DNA of 64,000 bases from Neisseria yangbaofengii. Its GTDB lineage: Bacteria > Pseudomonadota > Gammaproteobacteria > Burkholderiales > Neisseriaceae. The stretch lies in contig NZ_CP062976.1 of the NCBI RefSeq assembly GCF_014898075.1, positions 558,001 to 622,000 on the forward strand. Reading direction: 5' to 3'. Position numbers and translations under genes: made by a program. Of this stretch, positions 35,163 through 43,060 are shown one piece after another; position 1 is the first letter of the stretch; the number at the start of each line of letters is the position of its first letter. A model generated the notes under the pieces. The model worked only from the letters and a program-made list of their open reading frames with translations, searched no databases and was not told the DNA's origin.

Positions 35163-36824
35163 ATGATAGAAACCATTGAACGCGACAGCATGCAATACGA
35201 CGTCGTGATTGTAGGCGCAGGCCCGGCAGGCTTGTCGGCTGCCATAAAGCTCAAGCAGCTTGCCCAAGCAGCCGACCGCGAAATCAGCGTGTGCGTGGTG
35301 GAAAAAGCTTCCGAAGTGGGTGCGCATACCTTATCCGGTGCGGTGATTGACCCGATTGCCTTATCGGAATTGCTGCCCGATTGGAAAGAGCGCGGCGCGC
35401 CGCTGCGCGTGGAAGTGACCCAAGACAAAGTATTATTCCTGACTGAAAAACGTGCCGTTCCGTTACCGGTTACCCCCAATTTCGACAACCACGGCAACTA
35501 CATCATCAGCTTGGGCGAGTTGGTGCGCTGGTTGGGTGAGCAGGCGGAAGAGCTCGGCGTGGAAATCTACCCGGGCTTTGCCGCTTCGGAAATTCTCTAT
35601 CATGCCGACGGTTCGGTGAAGGGCATTGCCACCGGTAACATGGGCGTAGGCAAAGATGGTGAGCCGACCGGCAATTTTCAGCCGGGCATGGAACTTCGGG
35701 CGCAGCAGACCCTGTTTGCCGAAGGCTGTCGCGGCTCATTGAGCCAGCAAATCATCAAGCGTTTCGGTCTCGATAAAAACAGCGATGCACAAACCTACGG
35801 CATCGGCATCAAAGAAATTTGGGAAGTCGCGCCGGAAAAACACCAACAAGGTCTGGTATTGCACAGCAGCGGTTGGCCGCTTGATACTAAAACTTACGGC
35901 GGTTCATTCCTTTATCATTTAGACGACAATAAAGTTGCCGTCGGTTTTGTGGTCGGCTTGGATTACCAAAATCCTTATCTGTCGCCGTTTGAAGAGTTTC
36001 AACGCTTCAAAACCCATCCGGCTATCCGCGATACCTTTACCGGCGGCCGCCGCATCGAATACGGTGCGCGCGCCTTGGTTGAGGGCGGCTATCAAAGCAT
36101 TCCGAAGCTCTCATTTAAAGGCGGCGCATTGATCGGTGATGCAGCCGGTTTCTTAAACATGCCGCGCATCAAAGGCATTCACACCGCCATGAAATCGGGC
36201 TTGCTGGCCGCCGAAGCCGTGTTCCCGGTTCTGGATAATTCGGAAGAAGCCGAAAGCGTAGAGCAGGGTAAAGAGGCGGTGCAATACCGCGCCTTGTTCG
36301 ACCAAAGCTGGGCGCATACCGAGCTGTATGCCGCGCGTAATGTCCGCCCATCATTCCAATGGGGTTTGCTGTTCGGCGTGATGTACACCGGTATGGAGCA
36401 ATTGTTTTTCAAAGGCCGGCTGCCGTTTACTTTCAAACACCACGGTAAAGACCACGACCAACTGAAAAAAGCCGCCGCGTGCAAACCGATTGCGTATCCG
36501 AAACCCGACGGCGTGTTGACTTTCGACCGCTTGAGCAGCGTATTTCTCGCCAATATCGCGCACGAAGAAAACCAGCCCGGCCATCTGACCTTGAAAAACC
36601 CGCAAGTGATGATCGACATCAACCACAAAGAATATGCTTCGCCGGAAACGCGCTATTGCCCGGCGGCGGTGTATGAAATTGTGGAAGAAAACGGTGCGCC
36701 GCAATTGCAAATCAATGCCTCCAATTGCGTACATTGCAAAACTTGCGATATTAAAGACCCGACGCAGAATATCGTGTGGATTTGTCCGGAAGGGGCAAGC
36801 GGGCCGAATTACGGTGCGATGTAA
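35163..36824 (+). CDS. Electron transfer flavoprotein-ubiquinone oxidoreductase
   Basis: ETF-QO passes electrons from electron transfer flavoprotein to the quinone pool at the inner membrane. The 553-residue protein has the FAD-binding VVIVGAGPAGLSAAIKL near residue 15, the ETF-QO segment GAHTLSGAVIDP near 52, GDAAGFLNMPRIKGIH near 325 and the C-terminal 4Fe-4S motif CVHCKTCDIKDP near 522 with the last cysteine in WICPEG. The genes for ETF itself are not in the window. Start ATG at 35163 with a CAGGAAC site. Confidence 0.95.
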   Translation: MIETIERDSMQYDVVIVGAGPAGLSAAIKLKQLAQAADREISVCVVEKASEVGAHTLSGAVIDPIALSELLPDWKERGAPLRVEVTQDKVLFLTEKRAVPLPVTPNFDNHGNYIISLGELVRWLGEQAEELGVEIYPGFAASEILYHADGSVKGIATGNMGVGKDGEPTGNFQPGMELRAQQTLFAEGCRGSLSQQIIKRFGLDKNSDAQTYGIGIKEIWEVAPEKHQQGLVLHSSGWPLDTKTYGGSFLYHLDDNKVAVGFVVGLDYQNPYLSPFEEFQRFKTHPAIRDTFTGGRRIEYGARALVEGGYQSIPKLSFKGGALIGDAAGFLNMPRIKGIHTAMKSGLLAAEAVFPVLDNSEEAESVEQGKEAVQYRALFDQSWAHTELYAARNVRPSFQWGLLFGVMYTGMEQLFFKGRLPFTFKHHGKDHDQLKKAAACKPIAYPKPDGVLTFDRLSSVFLANIAHEENQPGHLTLKNPQVMIDINHKEYASPETRYCPAAVYEIVEENGAPQLQINASNCVHCKTCDIKDPTQNIVWICPEGASGPNYGAM

Positions 36825-36872
36825 GAGTGGGGGTGAAACCGCATCAGCATCCAAAACGCTAAAACGGCCGTT

Positions 36873-36957
36873 ATTCCCGTGCAGGCGGGAATCCATCTTA
36901 AAAGATAAGAAACTAAGTTTGTTGTCATCAAAAATAGATTCCCGCCTGCGCGGGAAT
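36873..36957. repeat. Neisserial mosaic repeat: two dRS3 around an RS segment
   Basis: ATTCCCGTGCAGGCGGGAAT (36873-36892) and ATTCCCGCCTGCGCGGGAAT (36938-36957) both fit dRS3 (ATTCCC, eight bases, GGGAAT). The 45 bases between act as the RS repeat. This is the building block of neisserial intergenic mosaic elements and a known target of the prophage-type integrase of filamentous phages. Confidence 0.85.
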
Positions 36958-37019
36958 GACGTCATTTTGGGGTTTGTTGATTATTAAGGCCGTTTTGTAA
37001 ACAACAGGCCGTCTGAAAG

Positions 37020-37125
37020 TATAATGAATCCACTTTAAAATAGTACGGCGTTGGCTCGCCCAGCCGTATTATCTATACTGTCTTCGGCTCACCGCCTTGT
37101 CCTATTTTAAAGTGAATCCACTATA
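37020..37125. repeat. Correia-type repeat element, copy 2
   Basis: A 106-bp element nearly identical to copies at 827 and 50725; the left end reads TATAATG instead of TATAGTG. Confidence 0.88.
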
Positions 37126-37172
37126 AAATAAAAGCCAGGTTTGCTATTGTTTGATTTTTTTACTGTTAAATG

Positions 37173-37209
37173 AAAGGCCGTCTGAAACACTCCGTTTCAG
37201 ACGGCCTTT
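37173..37209 (-). terminator. Inverted uptake-sequence terminator of potF
   Basis: AAAGGCCGTCTGAAAC, 5-base loop and complement, 16 bases after the potF stop. Confidence 0.85.
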
Positions 37210-37225
37210 TTAATGAAGCATTAGC

Positions 37226-38374
37226 TTATTGACCGGCTTTCAAACCTTGCCACAAACGCACGCTTAATTTGCTGGTTTCAGGTGATTTCGGTGAAATCAC
37301 GAAGCTTTTGTCCATCACTTCTTTGGTTGGGAAGATGGACGTGTCTTCTGAAAGTTTGGCATCCATCAGTTTACGCGCCGGTTGGCTGGCAGGGGCGTAG
37401 GTCACGAATGTGCCGTTTTTCGCCGCCACTTGCGGATCGAGCGTGTAGTTGATGTATTTGTGCGCATTGGCAACGTTTTGCGCGTCACGCGGAATCATGA
37501 AGGAATCGATCCAAATGCCCACGCCGGTCTTAGGAGTCAAAACTTGCAGGTCCACGCCGTTTTTTGCTTCGATGGCGCGGTTTTTGGCGATGTTCAAGTC
37601 GCCGCCGTAACCCACGGCCACGCACAAGTTACCGTTTGCCATATCATCGATGTAGCCTGACGAGCTGAATCGTTTCACGTCACCGCGCACTTTTTTCATC
37701 ATGTCGACGGCGGCTTTGAGGTCATCGGCATTTTCGCTGTTCGGGTCTTTGCCGATGTAGTTCAAGGCCAGCGGCATTTGTTCGATAGCGCTGTCTAAGT
37801 AGCTGATACCGCAAGATTTCAGCTTGGCAGTGTATTCAGGGTTGAATACCAAATCCCATTCGTTTTCAGGCAAAGCATCGCTGCCTAAGGCTTTGGCAAC
37901 CAAGTCTTTGTTAATCGCCAAGGTGTTGATGCCCCAGAAGTAAGGCACGGCATATTTGTTGCCCGGGTCGACGCCGGCCATCAGAGACAGCAGGTCGGGG
38001 TCGATGTTGTTGTAGTTGGAAATCTGGCTCTTGTCGATTTCTCGATACGCGCCGGCTTTGATTTGGCGGCCGACATTGGCAATCGATGGAGCAACCAAGT
38101 CGTAACCGGATTTGCCGGTCAAGACTTTGGCCTCTAAGGCTTCGTTGCTGTCGTAATAATCGTAGCGGACTTTGATGTTGTTGTTTTTCTCAAAATCGGC
38201 CAAGGTTTGCGGATCGACATAGTCAGACCAGTTGTAGATATTCAGATTGCTGGATTGCGGGGCGGCTTGTTGCGGTTCGCTGGCTTGCGGCGCGGTTGTT
38301 TCAGCCGGTTTTTCAGAGCCGCCGCAGGCCGCCAGTGCCAGGGTGATGCAGGCGGTGAGGAAGGTTTTTTTCAT
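37226..38374 (-). CDS. potF: Polyamine ABC transporter substrate-binding lipoprotein
   Basis: A 382-residue binding protein for putrescine or spermidine. The signal peptide ends in the lipobox LALAAC (lipid-anchored cysteine near 17) and is followed by a proline/alanine-rich linker to residue 45. The mature domain opens LNIYNWSDYVDPQTLADFEK, very like PotF/PotD, with YDYYDSNEALEAKVLTGKSGYDLV near 73. No ABC transporter ATPase or permease gene is adjacent, so it must work with subunits encoded elsewhere. Start ATG at 38374 behind an AGGACTG site. Confidence 0.9.
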   Translation of the reverse strand: MKKTFLTACITLALAACGGSEKPAETTAPQASEPQQAAPQSSNLNIYNWSDYVDPQTLADFEKNNNIKVRYDYYDSNEALEAKVLTGKSGYDLVAPSIANVGRQIKAGAYREIDKSQISNYNNIDPDLLSLMAGVDPGNKYAVPYFWGINTLAINKDLVAKALGSDALPENEWDLVFNPEYTAKLKSCGISYLDSAIEQMPLALNYIGKDPNSENADDLKAAVDMMKKVRGDVKRFSSSGYIDDMANGNLCVAVGYGGDLNIAKNRAIEAKNGVDLQVLTPKTGVGIWIDSFMIPRDAQNVANAHKYINYTLDPQVAAKNGTFVTYAPASQPARKLMDAKLSEDTSIFPTKEVMDKSFVISPKSPETSKLSVRLWQGLKAGQ

Positions 38375-38710
38375 GGTGTACAGTCCTTTTGTCGGGAAAT
38401 GGAATAAATTGCAGCGGTGGGCAAAGGATTTAACCTTTAAACCACATACAAAAGGGAAACTGTGGTGGGGGCGGCAGGCGCTAGATACCTCGTGCCGCCC
38501 TTGATTCAGCAGGCTTGCATTAAACGTTAAAAACCTTTCAACTGCAATAGTTTAAAAGCGGTAAAATGATACTTTTACGGGTGTTTTCAGCTATGGGTTT
38601 CTTCGCAAACGATAAAATTTTTCAGACGGCCTCGGAAATGTTGTGCTGATTTGTCAAAACCGTATGATTTGTGGGAAAATCGGCGGATTAAATTTTTAAA
38701 GGGCGGAACC
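38375..38710. other. Divergent spacer between potF and rppH
   Basis: No gene seen. It holds one lone uptake sequence (TTCAGACGGCCT near 38621) and should carry the promoters of both genes; none is clear enough to mark. Confidence 0.5.
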
Positions 38711-39235
38711 GTGTTAGACAGAGAAGGCTATCGCCCCAATGTCGGTATTATCCTTACGAACGATAAGAATCAAGTATTTTGGGGCAAACGTGTGCGCGAG
38801 CATTCGTGGCAGTTTCCGCAAGGCGGCATCAAGCCGGGCGAAAGTCCGGAAACGGCGATGTACCGCGAATTGCTGGAAGAAGTGGGTCTGTTGCCGCAAC
38901 ACGTGAAAATTTTAGGCCGCACGCGCGACTGGCTGCGTTACGATGTGCCGACGCACTGGGTGCGCCGCGAATGGCGCGGTTCATATCGCGGGCAGAAACA
39001 GATTTGGTATTTGCTGCGCTTGGTCGGACGCGAGAGCGATGTCGACCTGCGCGCCACGCACCATCCCGAGTTTGACGGATGGCGTTGGCATGATTATTGG
39101 GCACCGGTGGATGAAGTGATTGATTTCAAACGTGATGTGTATTTGGGTGCGCTCACTGAGTTATCGCGCTTTGTGCGCGGCGTGGAAACTTACGGCGAAT
39201 TCGCCCAACGCATTCAGCAGCAAAAAGAGAAATGA
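38711..39235 (+). CDS. rppH: RNA pyrophosphohydrolase
   Basis: RppH is a Nudix enzyme that removes pyrophosphate from the 5' end of mRNA and so triggers decay. The 174-residue product starts at the GTG at 38711 ([15 protein letters not shown]), which gives the usual family N-terminus and has an AAGGGCGG site; the upstream frame is not family-like. The Nudix box runs from [10 protein letters not shown] to RELLEEVGL at about residues 38-60. [11 protein letters not shown] before it and [15 protein letters not shown] near 140 are also family features. Confidence 0.94.
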   Translation: MLDREGYRPNVGIILTNDKNQVFWGKRVREHSWQFPQGGIKPGESPETAMYRELLEEVGLLPQHVKILGRTRDWLRYDVPTHWVRREWRGSYRGQKQIWYLLRLVGRESDVDLRATHHPEFDGWRWHDYWAPVDEVIDFKRDVYLGALTELSRFVRGVETYGEFAQRIQQQKEK

Positions 39236-39360
39236 AGCAAACGCTTTCAGGCCGTCTGAAAGCGTTTTTATTTTATCGCAAACAATCTTGGCAGGCCGTC
39301 TGAAATGGCGGCCATTGTGTTAGAATACTGCCCAAACGATTATAGACAGCGCAGCAAAAC

Positions 39361-41340
39361 ATGAGTAAAACACAATACAGCGAATCCAGTATTACCGTCT
39401 TAAAAGGCTTGGAACCGGTGAAAGAGCGTCCGGGCATGTACACCCGCACCGACAGCCCCACCCACATCTGCCAAGAAGTCATCGATAACGCTGCCGACGA
39501 AGCTTTAGGCGGTTTTGCCAGCCAAATCGGCGTGACGATACACGACGACGGTTCTTTATCCGTGCGCGACAACGGCCGCGGCATTCCGACCGGTATGCAT
39601 CCGGTGGAAGGTTTGCCGGTGGTGGAGCTGGTGTTTACCCAATTGCACGCAGGCGGCAAGTTCAATAAAAAAGACGGCGGTGCTTATGCCTTTTCAGGCG
39701 GCCTGCACGGCGTGGGCGTGTCGGTGACCAATGCGCTGTCGAAACGTTTGGAAGTGACTGTCAAACGCGAAGGCAAAATCCACCGCATCGTGTTTGCCGG
39801 CGGCGACGTGATTGAGCCGTTAAGCGAAATCGGCAAATGCACGGCCAAAGATTCCGGCACCGAAGTGCACGTGTGGCCGGACGGCAAATATTTCGAATCA
39901 CCGCAATACAGCATTCCCGAATTAGAGCGTTTATTACGTGCCAAAGCCGTGTTGCTGCCCGGTGTGACCGTGTCGCTGACACGTCCGGTCAAAGGCGAAG
40001 CCGAACCGCAAACCCAAACATGGCATTACCCCGACGGCTTGAAAAGCTATTTGATGGATTTAATCAGCGAAGCACAGGAAGCAGTGCCGCCGTTTGCCAG
40101 CGAAAACTATATTTCAGACGGCCACGACAGTGATTTTGCCGCGGGTGAGGGCGCAGCCTTTGCGCTGACTTGGCTGGAAGAAGGCACTTGCGCCAATGAA
40201 AGCTATGTCAATCTGATTCCGACGCCGTTGGGCGGCACACACGAAGCCGGTTTGAAGCAAGCCGTGTTCAACGCCGTCAACAATTTCATCACGCTGCACA
40301 ATTTATTGCCGCGCGGTGTGAAAGTACAAAGCGATGACGTGTTCAATAAAGCCGCCTTTGTATTGAGCGCGCGCGTGCTCGATCCGCAATTCCAAGGCCA
40401 AACCAAAGACAAACTCACCAACCGCGATGCGCTGAAGTTGGTGGCCGCCGTATCGGGAGACCCGTTGGAATTGTGGCTGAACCAAAACGTCGAAGCGGGT
40501 AAAAAAATCGCTGAGTTGGCAATCAAACAGGCGCAGGCGCGTATGCGTTCGGTGAAAAAAATCGAGAAGAAAAAAGGCAGCGGCGTGGCCGTGTTGCCGG
40601 GTAAACTTACCGACTGCGAAAGCGAAGATGTGCGCGAAAACGAGTTGTTTTTGGTTGAAGGCGACTCGGCCGGCGGTTCGGCCAAACTGGCGCGCGACAA
40701 AGCTACCCAAGCCATTTTGCCTTTGCGCGGTAAAGTGTTGAACAGCTTTGAAGTGCATCCCGACCAACTTTTTGGCAATGCGGAAATCCACGATATTTCC
40801 GTGGCCATCGGTGTCGATCCGCACGGTGTGAACGACAATCCCGACTTAAGCGGCTTGCGCTACGGCAAAATCGCCATTTTGTCTGATGCCGATGTGGACG
40901 GTTCGCATATTCAAGTGTTGCTGCTGACCCTGTTTTACCGCCATTTCCCGAAACTGGTTTCAGACGGCCATATTTATGTTGCCCAGCCGCCGTTGTTCCG
41001 CGTGGACGTGAATGCACAAGGCAAATCCAAACCTGCCCGAAAATTCTACGCGCTCGACCAAGCCGAGCTCGACGGCATTTTAGAGCGCCTGCAAAAAGAA
41101 AATGTGAAAGAAACGGCCTATTCCATCAGCCGCTTCAAAGGTTTGGGCGAGATGAACCCCGACCAGCTTAAAGACACCACCATGCACCCCGACACCCGCC
41201 GCCTGTTGCAAGTGCAGATTCCCGAAGGCAGCAGCGGCGAAACCTACGATATTTTCGTAAAGCTGATGGGCAAAGGCGAAGCCGCCAGCCGCCGCGCGTG
41301 GATGGAAGCGGAAGGCGATACGGCCCAAGTGGATATTTGA
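39361..41340 (+). CDS. parE: DNA topoisomerase IV subunit B
   Basis: ParE is the ATPase subunit of topoisomerase IV, which unlinks daughter chromosomes together with ParC. The 659-residue protein has the GHKL ATPase domain (QEVIDNAADEALGG near 40, DNGRGIPTGMHP near 71, GGLHGVGVSVTNALS near 114), the transducer domain, and the TOPRIM domain with LVEGDSAGGSAK near 431 and DADVDGSHIQ near 517. Uptake sequences occur inside the gene near 40112 and 40962. The ATG at 39361 follows an uptake sequence and an AT-rich leader. Confidence 0.97.
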   Translation: MSKTQYSESSITVLKGLEPVKERPGMYTRTDSPTHICQEVIDNAADEALGGFASQIGVTIHDDGSLSVRDNGRGIPTGMHPVEGLPVVELVFTQLHAGGKFNKKDGGAYAFSGGLHGVGVSVTNALSKRLEVTVKREGKIHRIVFAGGDVIEPLSEIGKCTAKDSGTEVHVWPDGKYFESPQYSIPELERLLRAKAVLLPGVTVSLTRPVKGEAEPQTQTWHYPDGLKSYLMDLISEAQEAVPPFASENYISDGHDSDFAAGEGAAFALTWLEEGTCANESYVNLIPTPLGGTHEAGLKQAVFNAVNNFITLHNLLPRGVKVQSDDVFNKAAFVLSARVLDPQFQGQTKDKLTNRDALKLVAAVSGDPLELWLNQNVEAGKKIAELAIKQAQARMRSVKKIEKKKGSGVAVLPGKLTDCESEDVRENELFLVEGDSAGGSAKLARDKATQAILPLRGKVLNSFEVHPDQLFGNAEIHDISVAIGVDPHGVNDNPDLSGLRYGKIAILSDADVDGSHIQVLLLTLFYRHFPKLVSDGHIYVAQPPLFRVDVNAQGKSKPARKFYALDQAELDGILERLQKENVKETAYSISRFKGLGEMNPDQLKDTTMHPDTRRLLQVQIPEGSSGETYDIFVKLMGKGEAASRRAWMEAEGDTAQVDI

Positions 41341-41356
41341 TTAGTGGATTGTGATG

Positions 41357-41432
41357 GAGGCCGTCTGAAAGCCAATCATCTTTTCAGACGGCCTCAATAA
41401 AAGAATCGGGTTATTGTTGACCCGATTCTTTT
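41357..41432 (+). terminator. Double terminator after parE
   Basis: An inverted uptake-sequence pair (41357-41395) is followed at once by a classical hairpin AAAAGAATCGGGT/ACCCGATTCTTTT (41399-41432) with a T-rich tail. Confidence 0.9.
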
Positions 41433-41524
41433 GTTTTTTGATTCAAAACGCGCTATTATCTTAATTTGATTACGGCTAGACTGCGGTTTTGATTCCCATC
41501 TTTTACCTCTCAAGGAGCCGTAAC

Positions 41525-42031
41525 ATGAAAACCGCATTATTGATTGTCGATTTCCAAAACGATTATTTCCCGAGCTTTGAAGGTGCCAAATTTCCTTTGG
41601 CCGGCACCGAAGCGGCAGCGGAACAGGGCGCGAAACTGTTGAAGATATTTCGTGACAAAAACTTGCCTGTGCTCCATGTGCGCCATGTATTTGCCGGCGA
41701 TAATGCGCCGTTTTTTGCGGAAAACAGCGAAGGCGTGCAGTTCCATCCATTATTTGAGCCGAAAGAAGGCGAAACGGTGATTACCAAACATGAAATCAAC
41801 AGCTTCCGCGCTACCGCCGATTTACACGCGCAATTGCAGGAACAAGGCATTAAGCGCTTGCTGATCATCGGCGCGATGAGTCATATGTGTATCGATGCCG
41901 CTACCCGCGCAGCGGCAGATTTGGGCTACCAATGCCACGTTGCCCACGATGCGTGCGCGACATGCGATTTGGAATTCGGCGGTAAAACCGTGGCTGCGGC
42001 TGATGTGCATGCGGCTTATATAGTTAATTAA
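41525..42031 (+). CDS. Isochorismatase-family hydrolase, 3' end cut by an IS630 insertion
   Basis: A 168-residue cysteine hydrolase of the isochorismatase/nicotinamidase superfamily. The catalytic triad is visible: aspartate in LLIVDFQNDYF near residue 9, lysine in VITKHEINSF near 88, and cysteine in GAMSHMCIDAATRAA near 120. After residue 165 (VHAAY) the frame enters the IS element and ends in IVN. The lost native tail lies at 42932-42997; joined, they would give 186 residues. The triad is intact, so partial function is possible. Start ATG at 41525 with a CAAGGAGC site. Substrate unknown. Confidence 0.9.
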   Translation: MKTALLIVDFQNDYFPSFEGAKFPLAGTEAAAEQGAKLLKIFRDKNLPVLHVRHVFAGDNAPFFAENSEGVQFHPLFEPKEGETVITKHEINSFRATADLHAQLQEQGIKRLLIIGAMSHMCIDAATRAAADLGYQCHVAHDACATCDLEFGGKTVAAADVHAAYIVN

Positions 42032-42571
42032 AATAAAAACTACTCATTAATGCAGCCATAAAATTGCCTATTTCAGGCAGCACTTTTCGTAGATGCTTTT
42101 TAATGTTCGCCCATGCTTTTTCAATCGGATTAAGCTCTGGCGAATAAGGTGCAAGAGCTAAGATTTTATGCCCCTCTTTTTCTGAAATCTCTGCTAAAAC
42201 AGACATCCGATGAAAGCGAGCATTATCCATCACAATAACAGATTGTTCAGTTAATTCAGGCAGCAATACGCCTTCAAACCATGCTTCAAATAAACGACTA
42301 TCCATCGTGCCTGAATAAATCATGGGTGCAATTAGATTACTTTGGTCTTTGATTTGAGCTGCAACCAGTGATGTGCGCTGGTATCGTTTACCACTGATTT
42401 GCGCTTTAACTGGAAGCCCTTTTGGTGAATAGGCATAAGGACGGTAGTAAAAAGTATCAAATCCTGTTTCATCAAGGAAAACAACTTGATAATCAGCATA
42501 TTGATTTAATGCTTGTTGATAAGTGGCTACCTGTTCTGGTTTTTGTTCTTTGTAGCTCGTGGTCTTTTTTT
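42024..42571 (-). CDS. IS630 transposase, catalytic part (OrfB), reached by -1 frameshift
   Basis: The DDE catalytic domain lies in the -1 frame from the A7 run. It shows the first aspartate in VVFLDETGFDTFYYRPYAY, the second in SVIVMDNARFHR and the glutamate in LAPYSPELNPIEKAW. It lacks its own good start codon at the domain edge; the first ATG in frame (42323) would lose the first catalytic aspartate. So it is most likely made as an OrfAB fusion by slippage on the seven A residues. Confidence 0.85.
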
Positions 42572-42877
42572 ACGCGTAATACCCAATACTTTGAACAAAT
42601 AACAAATATTAGCCGGCGTACACCCAAAATGAGCTGCAATTTCATGCTGGTATGCATCAGGGTGTTCTTTAACATATTTTATGAGCAGGTTTTTATTGAC
42701 TTTGGTTGCATTGCCACCTTTGACTTGATGTTCAAATGAACCGGTTTGCTCATAGCGTTTTCTCCAACTTCGAAATGTTTTTGGGTCAATTTGGTATGCT
42801 TTGCAAACTTCGCTGGCATTTTTGCATGCCTGATAGTATTGGTATGCTTTTTCTCGTAGTTCTATTGAGTATGACAT
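42527..42877 (-). CDS. IS630 transposase, N-terminal part (OrfA)
   Basis: A 116-residue DNA-binding part of the transposase, opening MSYSIELREKAYQYYQACKN with two helix-turn-helix units (about 12-50 and 75-105; KTFRSWRKRYEQTG and HFGCTPANICYLFKVLGI). It runs into a stretch of seven A residues (42565-42571 on this strand), after which the -1 frame continues into the catalytic part. ATG start at 42877. Confidence 0.9.
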   Translation of the reverse strand: MSYSIELREKAYQYYQACKNASEVCKAYQIDPKTFRSWRKRYEQTGSFEHQVKGGNATKVNKNLLIKYVKEHPDAYQHEIAAHFGCTPANICYLFKVLGITRKKRPRATKNKNQNR

Positions 42878-42931
42878 TTTGGACTCTAAATATTCAGTGT
42901 TGATTTGGGAATTCTTATTTTAATATACTAT

Positions 42932-42997
42932 ATGTCGGCATTGGCGTTTGCTTATGCCAATGTGGATACCGCGGATAATTTGGCAAAATTGGTTTGA
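42932..42997 (+). pseudogene. Orphan 3' end of the isochorismatase-family gene
   Basis: Starting exactly at the IS edge, 21 codons (MSALAFAYANVDTADNLAKLV) and a stop continue the frame of the interrupted hydrolase: VHAAY joins to MSALAFAY. This is the native C-terminal helix, now separated. Confidence 0.88.
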
Positions 42998-43019
42998 TAA
43001 TTTCTTAAAAATCAAGAAC

Positions 43020-43050
43020 AAAGGCCGTCTGAAATGTTCAGACGGCCTTT
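43020..43050 (-). terminator. Inverted uptake-sequence terminator
   Basis: AAAGGCCGTCTGAA, short loop and complement, just past the stop of the HerA-like ATPase gene. Confidence 0.75.
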
Positions 43051-43060
43051 ATTGTATGCA

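Larger units (their letters stand above)
36825..37172. other. Gene-free spacer of mobile repeats
   Basis: The spacer between the ETF-QO and potF genes is filled by a dRS3-RS-dRS3 mosaic element (36873-36957), a lone uptake sequence near 37007 and a Correia-like element (37020-37125). I see no gene. Confidence 0.75.
42021..42930 (-). mobile_element. IS630-family insertion sequence
   Basis: A 910-bp element with a TA duplication at each side (42019-42020 and 42931-42932). Its ends are TAGTTAATTAAAATAA and the inverted TAGTATATTAAAATAA (16 of the first 19 bases match). It codes for a transposase split into two frames on the minus strand. It disrupted the isochorismatase-family gene; removing it and one TA restores the frame exactly. 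Confidence 0.92.

Noticed and set aside
42422-42739. A 105-codon plus-strand frame inside the IS630 element
   Set aside because: Antisense shadow of the transposase frames; no known IS630 gene lies in that direction.
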